From: Lacibacter sediminis
GTDB taxonomy: Bacteria; Bacteroidota; Bacteroidia; Chitinophagales; Chitinophagaceae
Reading direction: 5' to 3'
DNA length: 64,000 bases
NCBI RefSeq assembly: GCF_014168535.1
Contig: NZ_CP060007.1
Span: 3,472,001 to 3,536,000, forward strand
Shown: piece after piece, positions 26,444 to 37,100 of the stretch
How the letters are laid out: every line of letters begins with the position of its first letter
How positions within the stretch are numbered: position 1 is the stretch's first letter
Made by a program: the position numbers and the translations under genes
The notes under the pieces: generated by a model
Seen by the model: the letters and a program-made list of their open reading frames with translations, nothing else
The model's database searches: none
What the model was told of the DNA's origin: nothing

Positions 26444-26782
26444 ATGATTTCGCTTAAAACATTTCGTGAACTTGCACTTTCCTATGCCGAAGTAACCGAG
26501 CAGCCGCATTTTGAAAAAGCATCGTTCCGTGTGAAAAAGAAAATCTTTGTTACACTTGATGAAGCAAAGAATATTGCCTGCGTAAAATTTTCTGAAACTG
26601 ATCAATCGGTTTTTTGTCTCATTGATCAAACACTCATCTGGCCTGTACCCAACAAATGGGGCAAACAGGGCTGGACGCTCATTAACCTCAAAAAAATAAA
26701 AAAGGATTTGCTGAAAGATGCACTTACTGCTGCTTATTGCAGTGTGGCGCCAAAAGCATTGGCGGCGTTGTATAAGAAGTAA
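26444..26782 (+). CDS. MmcQ/YjbR family protein
   Basis: 112 aa, the standard length. Pattern includes FRELALSYAEVTEQPHFEK, SFRVKKKIFVTLDE and a C-terminal GWTLINLKKIKKDLLKDALTAAYCSVAPK, the YjbR/CyaY-like fold; often called DNA-binding, though the biochemical role is unclear. Monocistronic, 160 bp from the divergent retropepsin gene. Confidence 0.88.
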   Translation: MISLKTFRELALSYAEVTEQPHFEKASFRVKKKIFVTLDEAKNIACVKFSETDQSVFCLIDQTLIWPVPNKWGKQGWTLINLKKIKKDLLKDALTAAYCSVAPKALAALYKK

Positions 26783-27135
26783 CACTCAGTCACTGACGAC
26801 TTTTTGTGCAGCAAAAGAAACCCACCCCAACCTCCCGCTTTACGGGACAAGCTCTCCCAAGGAGGGAAGAAATGAAAAATCCCCCGAAATACGGAGGACT
26901 TTCCTTTACCCAAAAACACCTTAAATAGATCAAGTTCTCAAAACGGGTATATAAATGAATTTACAAAAGGGTTCAAACAATCGCTTTCAATGGTCGGAGT
27001 TCGTTTTTTCGGAATGGATCTAAAAACGGAGCCGACGCAAAGGTAAAGCGTCGGCTCAAGCGGCAGGGAACAAATGCGTCGCTTCCATGCCTTAAAAAGT
27101 TCAGTTCTGCTTTTATAACATTTTCATGGCAAATT
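26783..27135. other. Intergenic region with REP-like and hairpin elements
   Basis: 353 bp without a gene. It holds a C/G-rich inverted-repeat element at 26819-26876 (CCCACCCCAACCTCCCG ... AAGGAGGG, with hairpin TCCCG-N5-CGGGA at 26833-26847), a second hairpin TCCCCCG-AAATA-CGGAGGA (26880-26898) followed on the minus strand by a T run, and the GIN-gene terminator at 27029-27057. The CCACCCCAACC/AAGGAGGG type is a frequent interspersed element in Bacteroidota (recollection, not searched). Confidence 0.55.
27022..27057 (-). terminator. Terminator after the GIN-domain lipoprotein
   Basis: Perfect 10-bp arms GAGCCGACGC / GCGTCGGCTC with a 9-nt loop (27029-27057), then CGTTTTTAG on the minus strand. 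Lies ~80 bp after the gene. Confidence 0.7.
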
Positions 27136-27864
27136 TTACTCTTTAATGAGGTTTCCCGAGCCTGCCAGCTTCGATTTGATATCGGCCGGATTACCATAAT
27201 AATGAATATCACCTCCTCCGGCAACACGCACGTCCAGTTTCATACTGGCAAATAACCAAACATTGCCCGAACCTGCAATACTGATCTTTGCATTCTCAGC
27301 TTTCAGGTCTTTCATCATCACATCACCACTGCCGGCCACATCAATGTCAAGATCACGGGTGTTGCCAAAACCCTCGGCCTTGCCACTGCCTGAAATATTT
27401 ACATCAACCTGTGGGGCATTCACTTCCAGCAATTTAATATCGCCGCTGCCGGCAATGCTTAGTTTGATTTTTTCGGTAGAAGTAATTTTTGTTTCAGCCA
27501 CCATATTCCCGCTACCAGCGAGGCTTACACTTTTGTATTTGGGTGATTTCACATACACTTTAATATCCTGGGAAGGCCGGATATTCATACCACTTTTTGT
27601 GCGGATGCGGAGTACGCCATCCTCAACCGTTGTTTGAATATACTTCATCAGGTTTTCATCGGCCTCGATCCTGATCTCATTTGATTCGGCCTGGGAAAAA
27701 AATACATCAAATGACCCGGAAGCTTTTACAGCATCAAAGCTTCCCTCACTACGGTTGCTTGTGATAATGTTGCCATTGCCTTTAACCCGTCTTGTTGTGC
27801 AGGAACTGAGTACGAAGCCTGAAATAAAGAGAAGAAGAGCTCCGTAGAAAAATTTAGTACGCAT
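27136..27864 (-). CDS. GIN-domain (DUF2807) lipoprotein
   Basis: 242 aa. Lipobox VLSSC (Cys22), then a beta-solenoid-like putative adhesin domain of the GIN/DUF2807 family. Visible: GNIITSNRSEGSFDAVKASGSFDV, VEDGVLRIRT, and three to four SGSGN or AGSGDI turns (SLAGSGN, SIAGSGDIKL, VAGSGDVMM, SIAGSGNVWL). Surface or periplasmic lipoprotein; role unknown. Monocistronic. Confidence 0.85.
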   Translation of the reverse strand: MRTKFFYGALLLFISGFVLSSCTTRRVKGNGNIITSNRSEGSFDAVKASGSFDVFFSQAESNEIRIEADENLMKYIQTTVEDGVLRIRTKSGMNIRPSQDIKVYVKSPKYKSVSLAGSGNMVAETKITSTEKIKLSIAGSGDIKLLEVNAPQVDVNISGSGKAEGFGNTRDLDIDVAGSGDVMMKDLKAENAKISIAGSGNVWLFASMKLDVRVAGGGDIHYYGNPADIKSKLAGSGNLIKE

Positions 27865-28081
27865 GTTGTTTTTTTTTGGTTTAATGGTATGATAAGAATG
27901 TGCACAATGAGACGTTTGCCTGCCGTTAACGGTTACAATTGTTGCTCACCATACAGTTAAAAAGGGTTAAAGCCGGAGCGAGACAAATGTAAAACAAAAG
28001 ATATGGATGAAAAAAATGAAACGAACAGATGTTTTCCCCATGAAGATGTTCATCTCTTTCGGGGTATGAGGGCTTTTTTAT

Positions 28082-28089
28082 TACCTTCG
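28082..28089 (+). promoter_or_regulatory. Candidate -7 element for guaA
   Basis: TACCTTCG followed by CCGC, one mismatch from TAnnTTTG, 7 bp before the guaA ATG. The transcript would be nearly leaderless. The same TTCGCCGC ending occurs at prs. Confidence 0.45.
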
Positions 28090-28096
28090 CCGCACA

Positions 28097-29632
28097 ATGA
28101 CAGAAAAGATTCTCATCCTCGATTTTGGCTCGCAATATACCCAGCTGATAGCCCGTGCAGTACGTGAAGCAAATGTGTACTGCGAGATCACTCCGTATCA
28201 CAAACCAATTGTAAAAGACGAATTCCTGAAAGGTATTATCCTTTCAGGCAGCCCGTTCTCTGTAAATGATGCCAACGCACCGTTTGTTGATGTGGAACTG
28301 CTCACCAAATCGCTTCCTGTTCTGGGGATTTGTTACGGTGCACAGTTAACTGCCAAACAACTTGGCGGGCGTGTAGAAAAAAGTGAGAAACGTGAATACG
28401 GGAGAGCGACTTTACGTAAAAAAGAAGATGATGTTTTATTAAAAGATGTAAGCGATGTATCGCAGGTGTGGATGAGCCATGCTGACACAATTCTTGAATT
28501 GCCAAAAGGATTCGAACTGATGGCAGTAACTGATTCAATTCCTATAGCTGCTTTCCGTGCAAACGGATCGTACGATCATCCGCTTTATGGCTTACAGTTT
28601 CATCCTGAAGTTTATCATTCAACTGAAGGGAAAAAGATCCTCAAAAACTTTTTGATGGATATCTGCGGTTGCAAAGGCGAGTGGACACCTGCTTCTTTTG
28701 TAAATGAAACAGTAGATGCATTAAAGAAACAGATCGGCAACCGTAAAGTGATCATGGCATTAAGTGGTGGCGTTGATTCTACTGTTGCAGCAACATTGAT
28801 CCATAGAGCCATCGGCAAAAATCTTTTCGGCATTTTTGTTGATAACGGCGTGTTACGTAAAGATGAATTTCAACAGGTGCTTGATACCTACGCAACAATT
28901 GGGTTGAATGTAAAAGGTGTTGATGCACGTGAACATTTTTATACCAAACTTGCAGGTAAAAGTAATCCTGAAGAAAAAAGAAAGATCATTGGCGGCACCT
29001 TCATTGAAGTGTTCGACCGTGAAGCACATACTATTGAAGGTGTTGAATTGCTGGGACAAGGAACGATCTATCCCGATGTGATTGAAAGTGTGAGTGTGCA
29101 TGGTCCATCAGTAACCATCAAATCGCATCACAACGTTGGAGGTTTACCTGATACCATGAAACTGGAACTGGTAGAACCGCTACGTTATTTATTTAAAGAT
29201 GAAGTACGCAGAGTTGGTGCAGAGTTGGGTATTCCTGCTGATCTGCTGAACCGTCACCCCTTCCCCGGCCCGGGATTAGCTATTCGTATTTTGGGAGAGA
29301 TAACAGAAGAGAAAGTTGATCTGTTACAACGTGCTGATGCCATCTTCATCAATGGATTAAAAGAACATAACCTTTACGATAAAGTTTGGCAGGCAGGCGC
29401 TATCCTGTTACCGGTGCAAAGTGTGGGTGTAATGGGTGATGAACGTACGTATGAATTTACCCTGGCGTTAAGAGCAGTTACTTCTGTTGATGGCATGACT
29501 GCCGACTGGGCACACTTGCCTTATGAATTTCTGGCACATATTTCGAATGAGATCATCAACAAAGTAAGAGGCATTAACCGGGTGGTGTACGATATCAGCA
29601 GCAAACCACCTGCAACCATCGAGTGGGAATAA
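28097..29632 (+). CDS. guaA: GMP synthase (glutamine-hydrolysing)
   Basis: Converts XMP to GMP with glutamine and ATP. 511 aa. Residues 1-~190: class I amidotransferase with Cys79 (GICYGAQ) and [10 protein letters not shown]; ~195-390: ATP pyrophosphatase with PP-loop LSGGVDST; the C-terminal dimerisation domain ends KPPATIEWE. Standard length; 26 bp later a periplasmic-binding-type gene follows. Confidence 0.97.
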   Translation: MTEKILILDFGSQYTQLIARAVREANVYCEITPYHKPIVKDEFLKGIILSGSPFSVNDANAPFVDVELLTKSLPVLGICYGAQLTAKQLGGRVEKSEKREYGRATLRKKEDDVLLKDVSDVSQVWMSHADTILELPKGFELMAVTDSIPIAAFRANGSYDHPLYGLQFHPEVYHSTEGKKILKNFLMDICGCKGEWTPASFVNETVDALKKQIGNRKVIMALSGGVDSTVAATLIHRAIGKNLFGIFVDNGVLRKDEFQQVLDTYATIGLNVKGVDAREHFYTKLAGKSNPEEKRKIIGGTFIEVFDREAHTIEGVELLGQGTIYPDVIESVSVHGPSVTIKSHHNVGGLPDTMKLELVEPLRYLFKDEVRRVGAELGIPADLLNRHPFPGPGLAIRILGEITEEKVDLLQRADAIFINGLKEHNLYDKVWQAGAILLPVQSVGVMGDERTYEFTLALRAVTSVDGMTADWAHLPYEFLAHISNEIINKVRGINRVVYDISSKPPATIEWE

Positions 29633-29658
29633 TCATCTGCTGTTGAGAGATCAACTAT

Positions 29659-30822
29659 ATGAAAAAACTTCTTTTTGTATTCGCATTAATTGCTACAACT
29701 GCTGCCGTAAACGCACAGGATACAATAAAAAAATACCGTGTGGGTATTTTTGCCAGCCTGTTTTTGGATTCATCGTTTGCAGGCAGTACCTATAAGTTCA
29801 CGAATCAAATGCCGAGGCATATATTGCCCGGCCTTGACTTTGTGCAAGGTGCGTTACTGGCGGTTGATTCACTCAGTAACAGTAATAAGAATCTTGAAGT
29901 AACGGTGTATGATCTGCGTTCGGCTGATCAAAGCATTACTGCACTTCGTTCAAAAAATATTTTTGATTCGTTAGATCTGATGATCGGTTCTGTAACAGGA
30001 ACAGATTACCGTTCATTGGCCGATCTTGCATTGCAGAAAAATATTCCGTTTGTATCAGCCACTTTTCCAAATGATGGTGGTGTAACAAATAATCCTTTCA
30101 CTCTTATCGTTAACTCTACCCTTCCTGTTCATTGCGAAGCAATGTATAATTTTATTATGCGCAATAGTCCTACTGCAAATTTGGTTTATGTACGCCGCAA
30201 AGGACAACAGGAAGATCGACTTGCTTCGTATTTCAATTCATTTAACAAGAGTGCAAGTGGTGGACAGTTATTAAAATGGAAGACCGTTGTCTTGAGTGAT
30301 GATTTCAGTCCGGCTGTTCTCACTGCAAATCTCGACAGCACCAAAAACAATTTCATCATCTGCGGATCATTAGATGAAGTGTTTGGGATGAAACTTGTGA
30401 ATGCAGCCAACAGTGTCCGCAAAACCTATGACATGGAATTGATGGGCATGCCCACCTGGGATGGTATGAAAGATCTTACAAAACCTGAGTATAAAGATTT
30501 ACCTGTTTATCACACATCAACTTTTTTTAATACCGGTACTGTTGCTTATACAAGCTTCACACACAAGTTCACCAGTCTCACCTATGGCCGCCCTTCAGAT
30601 GTGGCTTATAAAGGATATGAGCTGAGCTGGCATTTCATCAATCTTTTATTGAAGTATGACAATGAGTTGATGCAGCATATCAATGAACGAACATTCCGTT
30701 TGTTTACAGAGTATGATTTCAAACCGATATTGAATAACAGCAACGGCCGCCCTGATTACTTCGAGAACAAACGCATCTATATTCTGAAGCGTAGTAATAA
30801 TTTAGTTTCAAGAATGAATTAA
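29659..30822 (+). CDS. Type 1 periplasmic-binding-fold exported protein
   Basis: 387 aa with signal peptide (MKKLLFVFALIATTAAVNAQ). The body resembles the PBP type 1/amino-acid-receptor fold: RVGIFASLFLDSSF, LPGLDFVQGALLAVDSL, VTVYDLRSADQ, PFVSATFPNDG, YKGYELSWHFINLLL. No ABC permease or ATPase adjoins it, so it may be a stand-alone ligand receptor or a degenerate relative. Follows guaA at 26 bp on the same strand. Confidence 0.7.
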   Translation: MKKLLFVFALIATTAAVNAQDTIKKYRVGIFASLFLDSSFAGSTYKFTNQMPRHILPGLDFVQGALLAVDSLSNSNKNLEVTVYDLRSADQSITALRSKNIFDSLDLMIGSVTGTDYRSLADLALQKNIPFVSATFPNDGGVTNNPFTLIVNSTLPVHCEAMYNFIMRNSPTANLVYVRRKGQQEDRLASYFNSFNKSASGGQLLKWKTVVLSDDFSPAVLTANLDSTKNNFIICGSLDEVFGMKLVNAANSVRKTYDMELMGMPTWDGMKDLTKPEYKDLPVYHTSTFFNTGTVAYTSFTHKFTSLTYGRPSDVAYKGYELSWHFINLLLKYDNELMQHINERTFRLFTEYDFKPILNNSNGRPDYFENKRIYILKRSNNLVSRMN

Positions 30823-30914
30823 GGAAGTCTGAAAAAAGATTTTCTCTACCACCTCACTTGACAGTTTCAATCTTGTAATAAGCAACATTTTCGTGCTTGG
30901 TTTGTTGTAGTTGC

Positions 30915-31067
30915 ATGTCGCATAAGAAACAGCATTTGCAACAAAAGATCTGCGTTGTTTGTAACCGACCATTTACCTGGCGAAAGAAATGGGAGAAGGT
31001 TTGGGACGAAGTAAAGTATTGCAGCGAACGTTGCAAACGAACAAAGCCAACAACCAAGTCTTCCTGA
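30915..31067 (+). CDS. DUF2256 small zinc-ribbon-like protein
   Basis: 50 aa. Reads [20 protein letters not shown], then [16 protein letters not shown] and SERC. Two Cys pairs (CVVC and CSERC) with the TWRKKW...[11 protein letters not shown] core match the DUF2256 family, which is usually near photolyase/cryptochrome genes. A metal-binding fold is inferred from the Cys pairs. It follows the periplasmic-binding-type gene by 92 bp. Confidence 0.82.
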   Translation: MSHKKQHLQQKICVVCNRPFTWRKKWEKVWDEVKYCSERCKRTKPTTKSS

Positions 31068-31076
31068 TACAGCATT

Positions 31077-31107
31077 AAAAAAAGCCGATTGCTTTCGCAA
31101 CCGGCTT
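31077..31107. terminator. Terminator between the DUF2256 gene and the giant YDG gene
   Basis: AAGCCGATTGC-TTTC-GCAACCGGCTT (31082-31107, one mismatch) with a T run on the minus strand (31077-31084). Stops the YDG gene and perhaps DUF2256 from the other side. Confidence 0.8.
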
Positions 31108-31140
31108 TCAGTTTACTGAAGATTACTCTTACCCTTTTTA

Positions 31141-34100
31141 TCAGTCTCTCGAAATCTTAACCAGTTTCACCAGCTTGCGGTTTGCTCCCTGTGTCACCTC
31201 CGCAAAGTAGGTTCCTTGTGTGTACTTGCTTCCAAGCTCAATCACCTGGCCCGCATATAAATTCTGTTTTACTTCAATGAGTCGGCCATTCACATCCACC
31301 ACTTTCACGGTAAACTTCTCCTGCATGTTATTGCTTTGCAATTGCAGACGGAAGGTTGTGAGTGATGGGTTGCCGAGAACTTTGACGTTGAATGCATCAA
31401 ATGCCTGATTGAAAGTTGATCTAATAAGAGGTGCATCAGTGATAGTCGAATTTTCGATTTTAACTGAATTTAAACTACAAGGTACTGCTCCACCAACATA
31501 CACTTTACTACCTGCAGCAACAGGTTGCTGTATAGTTTTTACTCCATCCCAACTATTAGAGAACCAGATACCACCCGCTTTTCGATAAAGCGTAATAGCT
31601 AACTTCTGATCGCAACCATTTTGATATGCTGTCATCTGGAATGTTGAGCCACCTTCAATTGCTTCAACGTATCCATCAAATTGTTCTACCAGATTTGCCT
31701 TAGCACTGAATGTTCCTGTTGGTGCAACAACATTCATTGATGCAATTGCATTTGTTGTAACAATATAGGTGTGCAGTTTGCTGTCGAGTATTCCATCACG
31801 GGTATAATAACTGTTAATCATGATCTTCACTTTACCCTTCGGATTAGTTCCGGATTTTGTGTATTGAACATCAAACTGGTAATCTGTACACAAGCCCGGA
31901 GCTCCTTTAATATAACCGGCCGAAAGGTTTGATGTAGCCGGATTAACCAGCCTGCTGCCTCCGCAAATAAAACCACCCGGTATTGGTTTAGATACAGAAA
32001 CGATAACCTGTGACAGACCGCAGTTTATTAAATCTTCGTTTGTATATGCGCCGGTTACCAATACGCCTATCTGGTAGTTTGCCGCATTTTGTGAACCGAT
32101 ATCAAACTGAACAATTGCGCTTGCAAAACCTAAAGAGCCATCATTAATATCCACGAGGCCAACAGGTATATCTTTCGCACTTGGTATTGGTGACCATACA
32201 CCGTTATTTACATAACAGAATGTAACCTTCGCACCTCTTACATCGCCTTTCGGATCATTTTTATCCTTAATCATTGCTGTCATTGTAACAGTTCCTCTAC
32301 TTGAATTAGGGCCGGTTGTCCATGCAAATACATCACCCGTATAGAATCCTTTTGCATCATACGGATCGGCGTCTCTGGCAACTACTGTAAGAGGTTTTGT
32401 ACCTGAACTTCCATCATAGTTTGCATTTGAACTTGTAAATACAGCATACACTGTATACCCAGCTGGAAGATTTGTTACCTGCTTGATCAATGTCGCTTCT
32501 ACAGAACCATCTGGTGATCCTGGAATAGGAACAACTGTCGCACTACCATAGTCGGTAGCAGACGCAAGTGTTGCGCCAATCCAGAAATGAACCGAACCTG
32601 TTAAGGAAGATCCGGTATTAAGCGGAGTTACCCGTGCAGTCATTGTTAGGTTATCCATATAACGAACACTTGGTGCACTTGTGATAAGTGTAGTTGTAGT
32701 AGATGCCAGTAGTATTGTTGCTGATGTCGTAGCCGTTGTATTAACAAGATTGTAATTAGCGGCATCTGTTCCGCCAATCTCTATTCCACTTACGTTTATA
32801 ACCCATGTGCCGACATTTGCATTTGCAAAATTTGCCGTAGTATATGACGCCGTTACCACATCGCCACTTATCTTATTGGTAAACAAGTTAACAGTTGCTA
32901 TGGTGTTGCCATCATATATTTTATCTATACCATTAGCTGTTACAGTAATATCTCTCACAGTAATGTCGGCCTGGGTTGTACTTACAGATACAAGGTTATA
33001 GTTGCCCGCATCTGCACCACTCAGTGTTGCTCCTGTTAACGTCACTGTTTTATTTACACCTACATTCTTCGTATCGAACGTTGCTGTGCCGCCAACAAGA
33101 CTTACAACATCATTCGGGAAGATCACTGCCACACTACGTGAACCGGTGGTTACCACCGCCGCTGTTGTTGCATCATAAACTTTATCATCGGCAAGGAACG
33201 ATCCTGTTACATCAAAGGCGGTAATGTCGGCCTGGGTTGTACTTACAGATACAAGGTTATAGTTGCCCGCATCTGCACCACTCAGTGTTGCTCCTGTTAA
33301 CGTCACTGTTTTATTTACACCTACATTCTTCGTATCGAACGTTGCTGTGCCGCCAACAAGACTTACAACATCATTCGGGAAGATCACTGCCACACTACGT
33401 GAACCGGTGGTTACCACCGCCGCTGTTGTTGCATCATAAACTTTATCATCGGCAAGGAACGATCCTGTTACATCAAAGGCGGTAATGTCGGCCTGGGTTG
33501 TACTTACAGATACAAGGTTATAGTTGCCCGCATCTGCACCACTCAGTGTTGCTCCTGTTAACGTCACTGTTTTATTTACACCTACATTCTTCGTATCGAA
33601 CGTTGCTGTGCCGCCAACAAGACTTACAACATCATTCGGGAAGATCACTGCCACACTACGTGAACCGGTGGTTACCACCGCCGCTGTTGTTGCATCATAA
33701 ACTTTATCATCGGCAAGGAACGATCCTGTTACATCAAAGGCGGTAATGTCGGCCTGGGTTGTACTTACAGATACAAGGTTATAGTTGCCCGCATCTGCAC
33801 CACTCAGTGTTGCTCCTGTTAACGTCACTGTTTTATTTACACCTACATTCTTCGTATCGAACGTTGCTGTGCCGCCAACAAGACTTACAACATCATTCGG
33901 GAAGATCACTGCCACACTACGTGAACCGGTGGTTACCACCGCCGCTGTTGTTGCATCATAAACTTTATCATCGGCAAGGAACGATCCTGTTACATCAAAG
34001 GCGGTAATGTCGGCCTGGGTTGTACTTACAGATACAAGGTTATAGTTGCCCGCATCTGCACCACTCAGTGTTGCTCCTGTTAACGTCACTGTTTTATTTA

Positions 34101-37100
34101 CACCTACATTCTTCGTATCGAACGTTGCTGTGCCGCCAACAAGACTTACAACATCATTCGGGAAGATCACTGCCACACTACGTGAACCGGTGGTTACCAC
34201 CGCCGCTGTTGTTGCATCATAAACTTTATCATCGGCAAGGAACGATCCTGTTACATCAAAGGCGGTAATGTCGGCCTGGGTTGTACTTACAGATACAAGG
34301 TTATAGTTGCCCGCATCTGCACCACTCAGTGTTGCTCCTGTTAACGTCACTGTTTTATTTACACCTACATTCTTCGTATCGAACGTTGCTGTGCCGCCAA
34401 CAAGACTTACAACATCATTCGGGAAGATCACTGCCACACTACGTGAACCGGTGGTTACCACCGCCGCTGTTGTTGCATCATAAACTTTATCATCGGCAAG
34501 GAACGATCCTGTTACATCAAAGGCGGTAATGTCGGCCTGGGTTGTACTTACAGATACAAGGTTATAGTTGCCCGCATCTGCACCACTCAGTGTTGCTCCT
34601 GTTAACGTCACTGTTTTATTTACACCTACATTCTTCGTATCGAACGTTGCTGTGCCGCCAACAAGACTTACAACATCATTCGGGAAGATCACTGCCACAC
34701 TACGTGAACCGGTGGTTACCACCGCCGCTGTTGTTGCATCATAAACTTTATCATCGGCAAGGAACGATCCTGTTACATCAAAGGCGGTAATGTCGGCCTG
34801 GGTTGTACTTACAGATACAAGGTTATAGTTGCCCGCATCTGCACCACTCAGTGTTGCTCCTGTTAACGTCACTGTTTTATTTACACCTACATTCTTCGTA
34901 TCGAACGTTGCTGTGCCGCCAACAAGACTTACAACATCATTCGGGAAGATCACTGCCACACTACGTGAACCGGTGGTTACCACCGCCGCTGTTGTTGCAT
35001 CATAAACTTTATCATCGGCAAGGAACGATCCTGTTACATCAAAGGCGGTAATGTCGGCCTGGGTTGTACTTACAGATACAAGGTTATAGTTGCCCGCATC
35101 TGCACCACTCAGTGTTGCTCCTGTTAACGTCACTGTTTTATTTACACCTACATTCTTCGTATCGAACGTTGCTGTGCCGCCAACAAGACTTACAACATCA
35201 TTCGGGAAGATCACTGCCACACTACGTGAACCGGTGGTTACCACCGCCGCTGTTGTTGCATCATAAACTTTATCATCGGCAAGGAACGATCCTGTTACAT
35301 CAAAGGCGGTAATGTCGGCCTGGGTTGTACTTACAGATACAAGGTTATAGTTGCCCGCATCTGCACCACTCAGTGTTGCTCCTGTTAACGTCACTGTTTT
35401 ATTTACACCTACATTCTTCGTATCGAACGTTGCTGTGCCGCCAACAAGACTTACAACATCATTCGGGAAGATCACTGCCACACTACGTGAACCGGTGGTT
35501 ACCACCGCCGCTGTTGTTGCATCATAAACTTTATCATCGGCAAGGAACGATCCTGTTACATCAAAGGCGGTAATGTCGGCCTGGGTTGTACTTACAGATA
35601 CAAGGTTATAGTTGCCCGCATCTGCACCACTCAGTGTTGCTCCTGTTAACGTCACTGTTTTATTTACACCTACATTCTTCGTATCGAACGTTGCTGTGCC
35701 GCCAACAAGACTTACAACATCATTCGGGAAGATCACTGCCACACTACGTGAACCGGTGGTTACCACCGCCGCTGTTGTTGCATCATAAACTTTATCATCG
35801 GCAAGGAACGATCCTGTTACATCAAAGGCGGTAATGTCGGCCTGGGTTGTACTTACAGATACAAGGTTATAGTTGCCCGCATCTGCACCACTCAGTGTTG
35901 CTCCTGTTAACGTCACTGTTTTATTTACACCTACATTCTTCGTATCGAACGTTGCTGTGCCGCCAACAAGACTTACAACATCATTCGGGAAGATCACTGC
36001 CACACTACGTGAACCGGTGGTTACCACCGCCGCTGTTGTTGCATCATAAACTTTATCATCGGCAAGGAACGATCCTGTTACATCAAAGGCGGTAATGTCG
36101 GCCTGGGTTGTACTTACAGATACAAGGTTATAGTTGCCCGCATCTGCACCACTCAGTGTTGCTCCTGTTAACGTCACTGTTTTATTTACACCTACATTCT
36201 TCGTATCGAACGTTGCTGTGCCGCCAACAAGACTTACAACATCATTCGGGAAGATCACTGCCACACTACGTGAACCGGTGGTTACCACCGCCGCTGTTGT
36301 TGCATCATAAACTTTATCATCGGCAAGGAACGATCCTGTTACATCAAAGGCGGTAATGTCGGCCTGGGTTGTACTTACAGATACAAGGTTATAGTTGCCC
36401 GCATCTGCACCACTCAGTGTTGCTCCTGTTAACGTCACTGTTTTATTTACACCTACATTCTTCGTATCGAACGTTGCTGTGCCGCCAACAAGACTTACAA
36501 CATCATTCGGGAAGATCACTGCCACACTACGTGAACCGGTGGTTACCACCGCCGCTGTTGTTGCATCATAAACTTTATCATCGGCAAGGAACGATCCTGT
36601 TACATCAAAGGCGGTAATGTCGGCCTGGGTTGTACTTACAGATACAAGGTTATAGTTGCCCGCATCTGCACCACTCAGTGTTGCTCCTGTTAACGTCACT
36701 GTTTTATTTACACCTACATTCTTCGTATCGAACGTTGCTGTGCCGCCAACAAGACTTACAACATCATTCGGGAAGATCACTGCCACACTACGTGAACCGG
36801 TGGTTACCACCGCCGCTGTTGTTGCATCATAAACTTTATCATCGGCAAGGAACGATCCTGTTACATCAAAGGCGGTAATGTCGGCCTGGGTTGTACTTAC
36901 AGATACAAGGTTATAGTTGCCCGCATCTGCACCACTCAGTGTTGCTCCTGTTAACGTCACTGTTTTATTTACACCTACATTCTTCGTATCGAACGTTGCT
37001 GTGCCGCCAACAAGACTTACAACATCATTCGGGAAGATCACTGCCACACTACGTGAACCGGTGGTTACCACCGCCGCTGTTGTTGCATCATAAACTTTAT

